Shown here: positions 22,974-31,216 of the stretch, one piece after another | Position numbering within the stretch: position 1 is the first letter of the stretch | Layout: the number at the start of each line of letters is the position of its first letter | Assembly (NCBI GenBank): GCA_018819175.1 | Contig: JAHJQQ010000012.1 | Location: 124,001-188,000, forward strand | Length of the DNA stretch: 64,000 bases | Reading direction: 5' to 3' | From: Gammaproteobacteria bacterium | Lineage (GTDB): Bacteria; Pseudomonadota; Gammaproteobacteria; Thiohalobacterales; Thiohalobacteraceae | Position numbers and translations under genes: made by a program | Notes under the pieces: model-generated | The model's database searches: none | The model's input: the letters and a program-made list of their open reading frames with translations, nothing else | Told to the model about the DNA's origin: nothing

Positions 22974-24005
22974 ATGGATCACGGTACCACGCTAACCCAA
23001 TTCATTATCGAAGAGCAGCGCCGCATCCCCGGTGCCACCGGTGATTTCACGTCCTTGCTCAACGACGTTTTGACCGCCTGCAAGAAGATCGCCTGCGCCG
23101 TGAACCGCGGCGGCCTGATCGGCATTCTCGGTTCCGCAGACACCGAGAACGTGCAGGGCGAGACCCAGAAGAAACTCGATATCATTTCCAATGATGTCAT
23201 GGTCAACTCCCTGGAGTGGACCGGCCATTTGGCCGGCATGGCCTCTGAAGAGATGGACGATCCGCTGCCCATCCCGGCCATGTATCCGAAGGGAAAATAT
23301 CTCATCCTGTTCGATCCACTCGACGGTTCGTCGAACATCGACGTGAATGTCTCGGTCGGCACGATTTTCTCCATCCTGCGCTGCCCGGAAGGCGTAAAAG
23401 AGCCCAAGGTCGAAGATTTCCTGCAGCCCGGCACCAAGCAGATCTGCGCCGGTTATGCGATCTACGGACCGACCACCATGCTGGTAATGACCTCCGGTCA
23501 CGGTGTGAATGGTTTCACTCTGGATCGTTCCATTGGTGAATTCATCCTCACGCATTCCGACATGAAGATCCCGGCCGATACGTCCGAGTTCGCCATCAAT
23601 ATGTCCAACCAGCGTTTCTGGGACGCGCCCATCAAGCGTTATGTGGATGAATGCATTGCCGGCAAGGAAGGCGTGCGCAAGAAGGATTTCAATATGCGCT
23701 GGGTCGCCTCCATGGTCGCTGAAGTGCATCGCATTCTGACCCGCGGCGGCATTTTCATGTATCCGATGGACAGCAAACTCAAGGCCAAGGGCCAGACCGG
23801 AAAACTGCGGCTGATGTACGAAGCCAACCCGATGGGTTTCATTGTCGAGCAGGCCGGTGGTGCTTGCAGCACCGGTTCCGAACGGATCATGGACATCCAG
23901 CCGACCGATCTGCATCAGCGTGTGCCGGTGGTGCTGGGTTCCAAGAACGAAGTTGAGAAGGTCGTGCAATATCATCAGGAGGCCGGTAAGAAGGCGGTCG
24001 CTTGA
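22974..24005 (+). CDS. fbp: Fructose-1,6-bisphosphatase, class I
   Basis: Hydrolyses fructose-1,6-bisphosphate to fructose-6-phosphate in gluconeogenesis or the Calvin cycle, in the cytoplasm. 343 residues. The metal-binding segment ILFDPLDGSSNIDVNVSVGT (Asp, Asp, Glu ligands near residues 110-125), GHGVNGFTLD, RWVASMVAEVHRILTRGG and KLRLMYEANPMGFIVEQAGG are hallmarks of class I enzymes. An AMP-site-like N-terminus (TLTQFIIEEQ) is present. It stands alone, with its own promoter candidate and a strong terminator. No other Calvin-cycle gene is in the window, so the role (gluconeogenic or autotrophic) stays open. Confidence 0.97.
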   Translation: MDHGTTLTQFIIEEQRRIPGATGDFTSLLNDVLTACKKIACAVNRGGLIGILGSADTENVQGETQKKLDIISNDVMVNSLEWTGHLAGMASEEMDDPLPIPAMYPKGKYLILFDPLDGSSNIDVNVSVGTIFSILRCPEGVKEPKVEDFLQPGTKQICAGYAIYGPTTMLVMTSGHGVNGFTLDRSIGEFILTHSDMKIPADTSEFAINMSNQRFWDAPIKRYVDECIAGKEGVRKKDFNMRWVASMVAEVHRILTRGGIFMYPMDSKLKAKGQTGKLRLMYEANPMGFIVEQAGGACSTGSERIMDIQPTDLHQRVPVVLGSKNEVEKVVQYHQEAGKKAVA

Positions 24006-24033
24006 TTTACTGATCCATTCTATTGTCATCCCG

Positions 24034-24071
24034 AAACAGGCCGTGTCCACAAGACACGGCCTGTTTTATTT
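24034..24071 (+). terminator. Intrinsic terminator of fbp
   Basis: AACAGGCCGTGTC / GACACGGCCTGTT is a 13-bp perfect stem with a five-base loop, followed by TTATTTT. It lies 30 bp after the fbp stop. Confidence 0.9.
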
Positions 24072-24093
24072 TGCATCACTGCTGTCCCATAAA

Positions 24094-24198
24094 CTCCCTC
24101 TCCCTCCGGGAGAGGGCTGGGGAGAGGGGATCAAAAGGGCGTAACGTGCCGATGTCATTTATCCCCTCATCCTGTCCTTCTCCCGAAGGGAGAAGGGA
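24094..24198. repeat. Two CCCTCTCCC-type palindromes in tandem
   Basis: 24094-24129 reads CTCCCTCTCCCTCCGGGAGA and then the mirror with GGCTGGGGAGAGG. 24161-24198 is a variant with CCTTCTCCCGAAGGGAGAAG. Both belong to the family at 4099 and 13170. The rest of 24006-24382 holds no gene; bases 24200-24382 show nothing I recognise. Confidence 0.7.
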
Positions 24199-24382
24199 CG
24201 CTCCGTTAATCTGCGTCTTGTCTGGAAAGCGCTTCATCGTCTGCGGTACATCGTTACATAGGATTTAATGCGATTACAGGACAGGATTTATGGGGTAGCA
24301 ATGATTTCACATCAAAGAAAGTATTGACCTTGATGGTCCTGGAGTGCTCAGCTGTAGCTAGATCCGCACTTGAGGTTCATGC

Positions 24383-24868
24383 ATGGAACGTTTTGATCAA
24401 GCTTTATTAGCTACGTTGGCGGACACGGCGGCCAATTCGGTGCGCCGGCGCGCCAATCACAATATCCATCCCCGTCTGGATGACCCGGTGCAGCGGTTCT
24501 TCAACGCCATGCAGCCGGACACCTATGTACGCCCGCACCGGCACTGCACACCACCGCGCTGGGAATTATTTCTGGTGCTGCGTGGGCGTTTGGCGCTGCT
24601 GACGTTTGCTATGGACGGGCGGGTGATCAGGCGCGAGGAAATCTGCGCAGCCGGTCCGGTGTTTGGCGTCGAAGTGCCGGAAGCGACCTGGCATGCCTTG
24701 GTTGCCTTGGAACCATCCATTGTATTCGAGTTGAAAGAGGGGCCCTATCATGCACTGTCGGATAAGGATTTCGCGCAGTGGGCGCCAGCTGAAGGTGATT
24801 CCACCTGTGCTGCGTGGGTAAATTGGTATCGGCTTGCGCAGCCGGGCGATATGCCACCCGTGTCATGA
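24383..24868 (+). CDS. WbuC-family cupin metalloprotein
   Basis: 161 residues. Cupin motif 1 is PDTYVRPHRHCTPPRWELFL (two His and a Glu as metal ligands), followed by LRGRLALLTFAMDGRV. Motif 2 is VPEATWHALVALEP (third His), then FELKEGPYHALSDKDFAQWA. WbuC relatives usually sit in O-antigen clusters; here it is isolated, so the role is unknown. A TGAGG ribosome site lies seven bases before the ATG. A second ATG four bases earlier is out of frame. Confidence 0.85.
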   Translation: MERFDQALLATLADTAANSVRRRANHNIHPRLDDPVQRFFNAMQPDTYVRPHRHCTPPRWELFLVLRGRLALLTFAMDGRVIRREEICAAGPVFGVEVPEATWHALVALEPSIVFELKEGPYHALSDKDFAQWAPAEGDSTCAAWVNWYRLAQPGDMPPVS

Positions 24869-24958
24869 CTTCGTCAACGGGTCGTGGCCGGTAAATTGCA
24901 GGTAAATTGTATAAGCTGTATGCATAAGTTGTATGCATGATTCGCATCCCAGGGACCC

Positions 24959-26155
24959 ATGGCCATGTCTGAATCGAACTCGGCTTCACCTGCTGATCAA
25001 TTGCGCGCCGCGGAGAATCTGTTCATGGCCGGCCAGTTCAGCGCGGCAGGTGGACATTTCGCCGATCTCGCTGCGAGCACAAATGACGACTACCGGGTTA
25101 TGCATCGCCTCGGTGAATTAGGCCTGCTGGAGAATCGCCTTGACGACGCCATCCACTGGTTAGGTCGAGCCGCAATGGTTGGTGGCGGTGCAGAGCCATT
25201 GTTGGCCGAGGCCTATTATCGCGCTCGGCGTTATCCCGAAGCGGCACAGTGTTATGCGCAACTTGGCCAGGCCGCGATGGCGCAACATCTGGCGACCTTC
25301 AAACAGCGTGAACCCTATCGGCTGCATGCCGGACCCTCGATCAGTATTCTTGAATTTCTGACCCGCGAACCTTTGCCACTGGTGCGCGTATTGGTGAATG
25401 GTATTGAAGAGGCCTTATTCGTTTTTGACACCGGGACCTGGGATACGGTGCTCGATGTTGCCCTGGCGCAGCGTATCGGACTGCCGCATGGTTGGCAGGG
25501 GCGCGTAAGCTGTGCCGATGGACGCGATGCTCGCGTTGAATACAGTCGTTTGAGTTGTCTGACCCTGGGTGAGATGGAGCTTGCGGATCTGCCGGTGCAG
25601 GTCATGGATCTCGGCAGCGCCATGGCCGGTTTCTTCGAACCCCATGGCGTGGACGGGGTGCTGGGTCTGGGTGTCTTGAGTCGGTTTGGTGTGGAGTTGG
25701 ATATGCCGGCCGGGCAATTGCGTCTGTATCGTGATGCAGTGGAAGTGACGGCTTCAATACCCTGTTGGCTGGGCACCGGACGTCAGCTGCTGGCCTGGGG
25801 TGAAATCAATCAGCAGCCGAATCTGTGGTTTGTGGATACCGGGATGACGGGTTTTGATTGTTTGCTGCCAGGAACAACAGCAGCGGCAGCGCAGCTGACA
25901 CGTGATAATCAGAATGCCATTGGTTATGGCGGTGGCGGCCAGATCGCGCTGGCAACGGCACGGGTCGATACATTACTGCTTGATGATCTGCACAAGACGC
26001 CTGCCCGTGCCGTCATCAGTCCAGCCTTCGCATTGGAGCGGCGCTACGGATTCCGAATTGGTGGCTTGCTGGCCATGGAATTCCTCAAGCAAGCAGTCTT
26101 GGCGCTCGACCTGTCAAACATGCGTATAGCGGTGCGGACCGTGAATCCGGTGTGA
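24959..26155 (+). CDS. TPR protein with two retropepsin-like aspartyl protease lobes
   Basis: 398 residues, no signal peptide. Residues about 8-120 are two or three helical TPR-like repeats (AENLFMAGQFSAAGGHFADL, LLAEAYYRARRYPEAAQCYA). Two tandem aspartyl-protease-like lobes follow. The first has FVFDTGTWDTVLDVALAQRI and GVDGVLGLGVLSRFGVELDM; the second has LWFVDTGMTGFDCLLPG and GFRIGGLLAMEFLKQAVLAL. Each DTG is the catalytic-type Asp. Bacterial retropepsin-like domains normally act as dimers, so one chain with two lobes would resemble a pepsin. Whether it cleaves anything is untested. It is probably cytoplasmic. The start (ATGGCCATG) could also be three codons shorter in use. Confidence 0.75.
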   Translation: MAMSESNSASPADQLRAAENLFMAGQFSAAGGHFADLAASTNDDYRVMHRLGELGLLENRLDDAIHWLGRAAMVGGGAEPLLAEAYYRARRYPEAAQCYAQLGQAAMAQHLATFKQREPYRLHAGPSISILEFLTREPLPLVRVLVNGIEEALFVFDTGTWDTVLDVALAQRIGLPHGWQGRVSCADGRDARVEYSRLSCLTLGEMELADLPVQVMDLGSAMAGFFEPHGVDGVLGLGVLSRFGVELDMPAGQLRLYRDAVEVTASIPCWLGTGRQLLAWGEINQQPNLWFVDTGMTGFDCLLPGTTAAAAQLTRDNQNAIGYGGGGQIALATARVDTLLLDDLHKTPARAVISPAFALERRYGFRIGGLLAMEFLKQAVLALDLSNMRIAVRTVNPV

Positions 26156-26275
26156 TCACTTATTTCCTAGCCGCAAATGTAAATATTCCTTAACAATCCC
26201 CTGTCGCTATGCAGTGCTAAGGTTATATATCAGCTAACGATAGCTTATGACCTCTCGAGCCGAGTTTTCAGCACA

Positions 26276-28597
26276 GTGACATTAACCGCGACAACAGAAC
26301 AGATCTTACCCGAACAGGTCAAGCTGCTTTATGAGCAGCTGGGATTGGGTGCTATCGCCAGTGTCATTAATGCAGCGATACTTTGTTTGTTGTTGTGGAC
26401 AGTTCAACCTGTTGCCGTGCTGAGTGCGTGGTTTGCGTTGATTGTCGTTGTGAATCTTCCGCGTTACTGGCTGGTCAGCCGTTACCGACGTGTTTCTGAT
26501 AACCGTCCGAATGTGGCGCTATGGGCGCGTCGCATCATTATCAGTAATCTGGCCAGCGGTATGGCCTGGGGCGCGGGTGCCTACATCCTGTTCCCGGAAA
26601 CCAGTCTGCCGCATCAGGTATTCCTGGCATTTATTCTGGCGGGCATGACTGCCGGGGCAGTCCCTTTGTACTCGGCTATGCGCGGAGCTTACGTCGCTTA
26701 CATGTTGCCGGCATTGTTACCGTTTGCGGCGCGTTTGGCCTCTGGTGGTTCGCACTTGCACATCTACATGGCCTTGCTGGTCATGTTCTTTACGCTGGTG
26801 CTGTTGATCAGTTCCAGACGCACGCATGCAACCATCATGGAAAGTCTGAAGTTACGTTACGCCAATACGAGTTTGCTCGAGACGTTGACCGCTACACAGC
26901 ATGAGTTGGAATCAAATAACCGGAAACTGAAGGATAATGTTATTGAAATCGAGGCCGCCGAACAGGTGGCGCAGAGAAGCAATGCGCTCCTGAGTGCCAT
27001 CAGTCGCGCGCAGATGCGGTTTATTCAGAAGCCGAATCTACAGGAGATGTTTGATGAACTGCTGGCAAGTCTTCTGGAGCTTACCGGCAGCGAATATGGT
27101 TTCATCGGACAGGTGTTGCGCCAGGCGGACGGTACACCTTATTTAAAAACCTATGCCTTGAGCAATATTGCCTGGAATGACGAGACGCGCGAATTTTATG
27201 CGCAACATGCGCCAGCAGGTCTCGAGTTCAAAAATCTGGATACCTTGTTCGGTGCGGTCATACTCAGCGGTGAGCCGGTCATCAGTAATGATCCCGCAAG
27301 CGATGCGCGTGCCGGTGGCTTGCCTGCCGGACACCCGCCACTCAACGCCTTTCTCGGGATACCTTTTTTCCGTGGGGGAGAAATGATCGGCATGGTCGGT
27401 ATCTCGAATCGTCAAGTTGGATACGATATGGGTATCGTGGAGGAACTGGCCCCGTTTCTGAATACGTGCGCGAGTATCATTCATGGTGAGCGCGTGAGCG
27501 CCAGTCAGCGTGCCGCCGAAGCCAGTCTATTGGAAACCGAGGCCGAACTGCGTGGCATCCATGCGCACATCGGTGAAGGTATCGCGACCTTTGATCAGAA
27601 AGGCTGTTTCATGACTGCGAATCCGGCGCTGGAACGGATGTTCGGTACGTCAATCGCTAGCCTCAAGGATCTGCCCTTCGCGCGTCTCCTGAAGTTGCAG
27701 GATAGGAAACGTTGGGCGGACTTGTTCAGTGGGTTTCTGCGCGATACGCAGCCGGTGGTTACAGTTGAATTTCAGGCACTGCGTGCGGACATGATCACGA
27801 CGTTTCCGATCGAGATCAGTCTCAGCCAGATGCCGGTTGCCGCGGAAACTCGTGTGATTGCGGTGCTGCGCGACGTGACCGAGCGTAAAAAGGTTGAGCG
27901 ATTGAAGAGTGAATTCATTGCCACGGTCAGTCATGAACTACGTACACCGCTCACCGCTATTCGCGGTGCTTTGGGATTGCTGGACGGTGGGATCGAGGGT
28001 GAACTGGCAGAACCCAGCAATGAATTGCTGAGGATTGCTCTCAATAACAGTAAACGCCTTGGGCGTCTGATCGACGATATTCTCGATATGGAAAAGTTCG
28101 GGTCGAGCGATGTCAAATTCAATTATGACCGGATCGATGTTGCTGAACTGATCACTGAATCGATACAGGCCAATAGAGGTTTTGCCGAGCAATATGCCGT
28201 TGTGCTTCAGATTGATGACATCGAACCAGGATTATCGGTATGGGTGGATGCCGAACGGCTTATTCAAGTGATGACTAACCTGTTATCCAATGCGGTGAAG
28301 TTCTCGTCAGCAGGTGGATTGGTGCAGGTGAAGGCAGGGTCACGAGGCGATTGTGCTTGGATAGACGTGCGTGATTCCGGTGTTGGCATTCCCGAGGACT
28401 TCCAGGCCAGCGTATTCGAGAAGTTCACTCAGGCCGATGCCTCTGACACGCGCGCGGCTGGTGGTACAGGTTTGGGTTTGTATATCAGCAAGATCATCGT
28501 CGAGCGTATGCAAGGTCGAATCGGATTCGCTTCTACGCCAGGTCAGGGGACGACCTTTCATGTCGAACTACCCAAACATCAACCCCAGCCAGCCTGA
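26276..28597 (+). CDS. Membrane sensor histidine kinase (TM-GAF-PAS-HisKA-HATPase)
   Basis: 773 residues from a GTG at 26276. There are about six transmembrane segments within residues 25-185, then a coiled coil 190-240 (LKLRYANTSLLETLTATQHE). A GAF domain follows, about 245-405 (EYGFIGQVL, LGIPFFRGGEMIGMVGISNR), then PAS, about 420-540 (FMTANPALERMFGTSIASLK). HisKA has the phospho-acceptor His553 in FIATVSHELRTPLTAIRGA. The HATPase domain has LLSNAVKFSS, VRDSGVGIP and GGTGLGLYISKIIVERM. No receiver domain and no adjacent response regulator are present, so it is an orphan kinase. Confidence 0.92.
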   Translation: MTLTATTEQILPEQVKLLYEQLGLGAIASVINAAILCLLLWTVQPVAVLSAWFALIVVVNLPRYWLVSRYRRVSDNRPNVALWARRIIISNLASGMAWGAGAYILFPETSLPHQVFLAFILAGMTAGAVPLYSAMRGAYVAYMLPALLPFAARLASGGSHLHIYMALLVMFFTLVLLISSRRTHATIMESLKLRYANTSLLETLTATQHELESNNRKLKDNVIEIEAAEQVAQRSNALLSAISRAQMRFIQKPNLQEMFDELLASLLELTGSEYGFIGQVLRQADGTPYLKTYALSNIAWNDETREFYAQHAPAGLEFKNLDTLFGAVILSGEPVISNDPASDARAGGLPAGHPPLNAFLGIPFFRGGEMIGMVGISNRQVGYDMGIVEELAPFLNTCASIIHGERVSASQRAAEASLLETEAELRGIHAHIGEGIATFDQKGCFMTANPALERMFGTSIASLKDLPFARLLKLQDRKRWADLFSGFLRDTQPVVTVEFQALRADMITTFPIEISLSQMPVAAETRVIAVLRDVTERKKVERLKSEFIATVSHELRTPLTAIRGALGLLDGGIEGELAEPSNELLRIALNNSKRLGRLIDDILDMEKFGSSDVKFNYDRIDVAELITESIQANRGFAEQYAVVLQIDDIEPGLSVWVDAERLIQVMTNLLSNAVKFSSAGGLVQVKAGSRGDCAWIDVRDSGVGIPEDFQASVFEKFTQADASDTRAAGGTGLGLYISKIIVERMQGRIGFASTPGQGTTFHVELPKHQPQPA

Positions 28598-28658
28598 ATA
28601 TATAGCTTCTCTGTATGTGGCATACTCCGCATGAATTTATTGCGATGAGTGGTCCAGC

Positions 28659-29453
28659 ATGTCGGAACCGGACGATAAGCCCGCAACATTAGCACTGCAG
28701 CGTTTGTTGGAAATCATGCGTCGCTTGCGTGATCCTGAGTCGGGTTGTCCCTGGGATATCGCGCAGAATTTCCGCAGCATCGCCCCCTTCACACTCGAAG
28801 AGGCCTATGAGGTTGTCGAGGCGATCGAGCGTGGTCGCCCGGCAGAACTGTGTGATGAACTCGGCGATTTGTTATTCCAGGTTGTTTTCCATGCGCGTAT
28901 GGCCGAGGAGGCCGGCACGTTCGATTTTACCCAGGTCGCAACGGCGATCAGCAATAAACTGGAGCGGCGTCATCCGCATGTGTTCGGTGACGTGGAGATT
29001 GCCGATGCCGAGGCGCAAACCCTGGCCTGGGAGGCGCATAAACAGGCGGAGCGTCATCGCCAGGGGCAGCAAGGTGTACTGGCTGGCATCTCCCTGGTCT
29101 TACCCGCATTGACGCGCGCCGCGAAATTGCAGCGACGTGCAGCACGCATCGGCCTGGATTGGCCGACAGCTGAAGCTGTGCGGGACAAGCTTCAAGAAGA
29201 ATTAGACGAACTGGATGCCGCGCGCGCGACCGGAACACGCGAGGAGTTGGCGGCAGAACTTGGCGATCTGTTGTTCACCTGCGTGAATCTGGCGCGGCAT
29301 CTTGAGGTTGACCCCGAGGCGGCATTGCGAGCGGCGAATGCACGCTTTGAGGCGCGTGTGGGTTACGTCGAATCGGCGCTAGGGGATACGTCCAGCACCG
29401 ACAGTGCGGAGTTGGATCGGCTCTGGGAGGCGGCTAAACGGTCAGGGTTGTAG
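28659..29453 (+). CDS. mazG: Nucleoside triphosphate pyrophosphohydrolase MazG
   Basis: 264 residues with two MazG domains. The N-terminal half has LLEIMRRLRDPESGCPWDIA, FTLEEAYEVVEAIERG and the EExxE/ExxD metal motifs (ELCDELGDLLFQVVFHARMA). The C-terminal half repeats them (EELDELDAARATGTREELAA, ELGDLLFTCVNLARHL). It hydrolyses NTPs to NMP and pyrophosphate and lowers ppGpp-linked stress responses in the cytoplasm. The length is that of E. coli MazG. It begins 61 bp after the histidine kinase and could be co-transcribed with it. Confidence 0.96.
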   Translation: MSEPDDKPATLALQRLLEIMRRLRDPESGCPWDIAQNFRSIAPFTLEEAYEVVEAIERGRPAELCDELGDLLFQVVFHARMAEEAGTFDFTQVATAISNKLERRHPHVFGDVEIADAEAQTLAWEAHKQAERHRQGQQGVLAGISLVLPALTRAAKLQRRAARIGLDWPTAEAVRDKLQEELDELDAARATGTREELAAELGDLLFTCVNLARHLEVDPEAALRAANARFEARVGYVESALGDTSSTDSAELDRLWEAAKRSGL

Positions 29454-29480
29454 GCGATCACTGGATTCTATAGAAGACGG

Positions 29481-29652
29481 TCTCCGGCAGGCCCCGGTAA
29501 TGACACGGGCGAAAATTGTGCACTAGTTCACAGTTTGCCGGGCCGGAATCCGGATAGTAACAGGCGCTTGTTCATTTTCTCCGAAGGGAGTGCCTACCTC
29601 AGAACTCCCTCTTCAAGACCGGTGAACGCCCTACGTTCACCGGTATTTTTTT
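29481..29652 (+). ncRNA. Candidate structured RNA ending in an intrinsic terminator, upstream of amt
   Basis: Three hairpins lie in a 370-bp gap without genes. First, a tiered stem 29490-29544, in which GGCCC pairs with GGGCC and AAATTGTG with CACAGTTT around a CACTAGTT loop. Second, GGGAGT / ACTCCC at 29586-29609. Third, a perfect ACCGGTGAACG / CGTTCACCGGT stem (29618-29644) followed by seven or more T. It could be a small RNA, a mazG-end terminator region or an attenuator leader for amt, whose start is 183 bp further on. I matched it to no known RNA family. Only the terminator is secure. Confidence 0.45.
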
Positions 29653-29834
29653 GCCCTTTCATAGGGCGACCTGCTCGCTTTATGCGGACGCCGGTGTGCC
29701 TGATCGCACCTGTTTAGTCCGATATTCGTTTTATTGCCCCCTATCCTTATGTATTATCTGGCTTCTTCCGAAAGCGCGGTATCTGTCTACTGTGCTCTGG
29801 TTTCGCATACTAATACGACATGATGAGGGGCGTT

Positions 29835-31031
29835 ATGGAGTCATTACAGGCCGGTACCGACGTACTATTCATCCTCCTTGGCGCCATTATGGTGCTTGCC
29901 ATGCATGCCGGTTTTGCCTTCCTCGAAGTGGGCACGGTACGGGAGAAAAATCAGGTCAACGCCCTGGTCAAGATCATTTGTGATTTTGCCGCCTCGACTA
30001 TCGCCTACTTCTTTATTGGTTACGGCATTGCCTACGGCATGGGCTTTTTACAGGGGGCAGAGGCATTAACCGAGCGCAATGGCTACGAGCTTGTGAAGTT
30101 TTTCTTCCTGCTCACCTTTGCGGCGGCGATCCCGGCCATCATCTCGGGCGGTATCGCCGAGCGGGCACGGTTTTATCCGCAATTGATCGCGACCTTCATG
30201 GTCGTGGCGCTGATCTACCCAACCTTTGAAGGCATCGCCTGGAACGGTCGTTTTGGCGTTCAGGAATGGATCGAGGCGCAGTTTGGTTTCGGCTTCCATG
30301 ATTTTGCCGGCTCTGTCGTGGTGCATGCCATGGGTGGCTGGTTGGCGTTGGTGGCCGTGCTGCTGCTGGGGCCACGCCATGGTCGTTATGGTAAAGACGG
30401 CACCGTGTTCGCTCATCCGCCATCAAGCATTCCCTTCCTCGCCTTGGGCGCTTGGATTCTCACCGTCGGTTGGTTCGGATTTAATGTCATGTCAGCTCAG
30501 ACGGTGGAGGCTGTCAGTGGTCTGGTGGCGGTCAATTCCTTGATGGCCATGGTTGGCGGCATTCTCGCGGCCCTGGTCGCCGGCCGTAATGACCCGGGTT
30601 TCGTCCACAACGGTCCGCTGGCCGGGCTGGTCGCCGTCTGCGCAGGCTCGGATGTCATGCATCCCCTGGGTGCGCTGGCGACCGGCGTAGTTGCCGGTGG
30701 TTTGTTTGTATGGACCTTCACCCTGACCCAGAACCGTTGGAAGATCGATGACGTTCTGGGTGTCTGGCCCCTGCACGGTTTGTGCGGTGCCTGGGGCGGT
30801 ATCGCGGCCGGCATCTTCGGTAGCACGGCCCTGGGGGGATTGGGCGGCGTGAGTCTGGGCGCGCAGCTGACCGGCACAGGCCTGGGTGTCGGCATTGCGT
30901 TGGCGGGTGGCTTCGTGGTCTACGGAGTGCTTAAGGCTCTGCTGGGACTGCGCCTGTCCCAGGAAGAGGAATATCAGGGTGCCGATCTCAGTATCCATCG
31001 CATCAAGGCCACACCGCAGTATGATCGTTGA
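29835..31031 (+). CDS. amt: Ammonium transporter, Amt family
   Basis: 398 residues and 11 predicted membrane segments, with no cleaved signal peptide. The start MESLQAGTDVLFILL has GAGGGG eight bases upstream; an earlier in-frame ATG overlaps that site. The twin pore histidines are His164 (FAGSVVVHAMGG) and His314 (VWPLHGLCGAWGG), and the gate region includes WFGFNVMS. It conducts ammonium/ammonia across the inner membrane. No glnK lies beside it, which is unusual since amtB and glnK are normally paired. The C-terminal tail after LKALLGLRLSQEEEYQGADL keeps the conserved cytoplasmic segment used by PII proteins. Confidence 0.96.
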   Translation: MESLQAGTDVLFILLGAIMVLAMHAGFAFLEVGTVREKNQVNALVKIICDFAASTIAYFFIGYGIAYGMGFLQGAEALTERNGYELVKFFFLLTFAAAIPAIISGGIAERARFYPQLIATFMVVALIYPTFEGIAWNGRFGVQEWIEAQFGFGFHDFAGSVVVHAMGGWLALVAVLLLGPRHGRYGKDGTVFAHPPSSIPFLALGAWILTVGWFGFNVMSAQTVEAVSGLVAVNSLMAMVGGILAALVAGRNDPGFVHNGPLAGLVAVCAGSDVMHPLGALATGVVAGGLFVWTFTLTQNRWKIDDVLGVWPLHGLCGAWGGIAAGIFGSTALGGLGGVSLGAQLTGTGLGVGIALAGGFVVYGVLKALLGLRLSQEEEYQGADLSIHRIKATPQYDR

Positions 31032-31048
31032 GCTCAGTCGCGGTTACC

Positions 31049-31080
31049 ACCAAGGGCGCTACGGCGCCCTTGGTCGTTTA
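31049..31080 (+). terminator. Intrinsic terminator of amt
   Basis: ACCAAGGGCGC / GCGCCCTTGGT forms an 11-bp perfect stem with a four-base loop, followed by CGTTTA. It sits 17 bp after the stop. The T-tract is short. Confidence 0.75.
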
Positions 31081-31216
31081 TCGACATTGTCAATAAATTT
31101 ACTAAGACTTATTGAATTGAGGTCGCTAGAAACAGGGGGCCAGAGCCGAATTGAGTACGCAGGCTGGTGATTTTCAAGTTTTGCGATGAAATACACCTCT
31201 GACCGCCTGAATCATC

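Noticed and set aside
29481..29652. 6S RNA or 4.5S RNA identity for the structured region before amt
   Set aside because: It lacks the long bulged hairpin of 6S RNA and the conserved apical loop of SRP RNA, and it ends in a strong intrinsic terminator.
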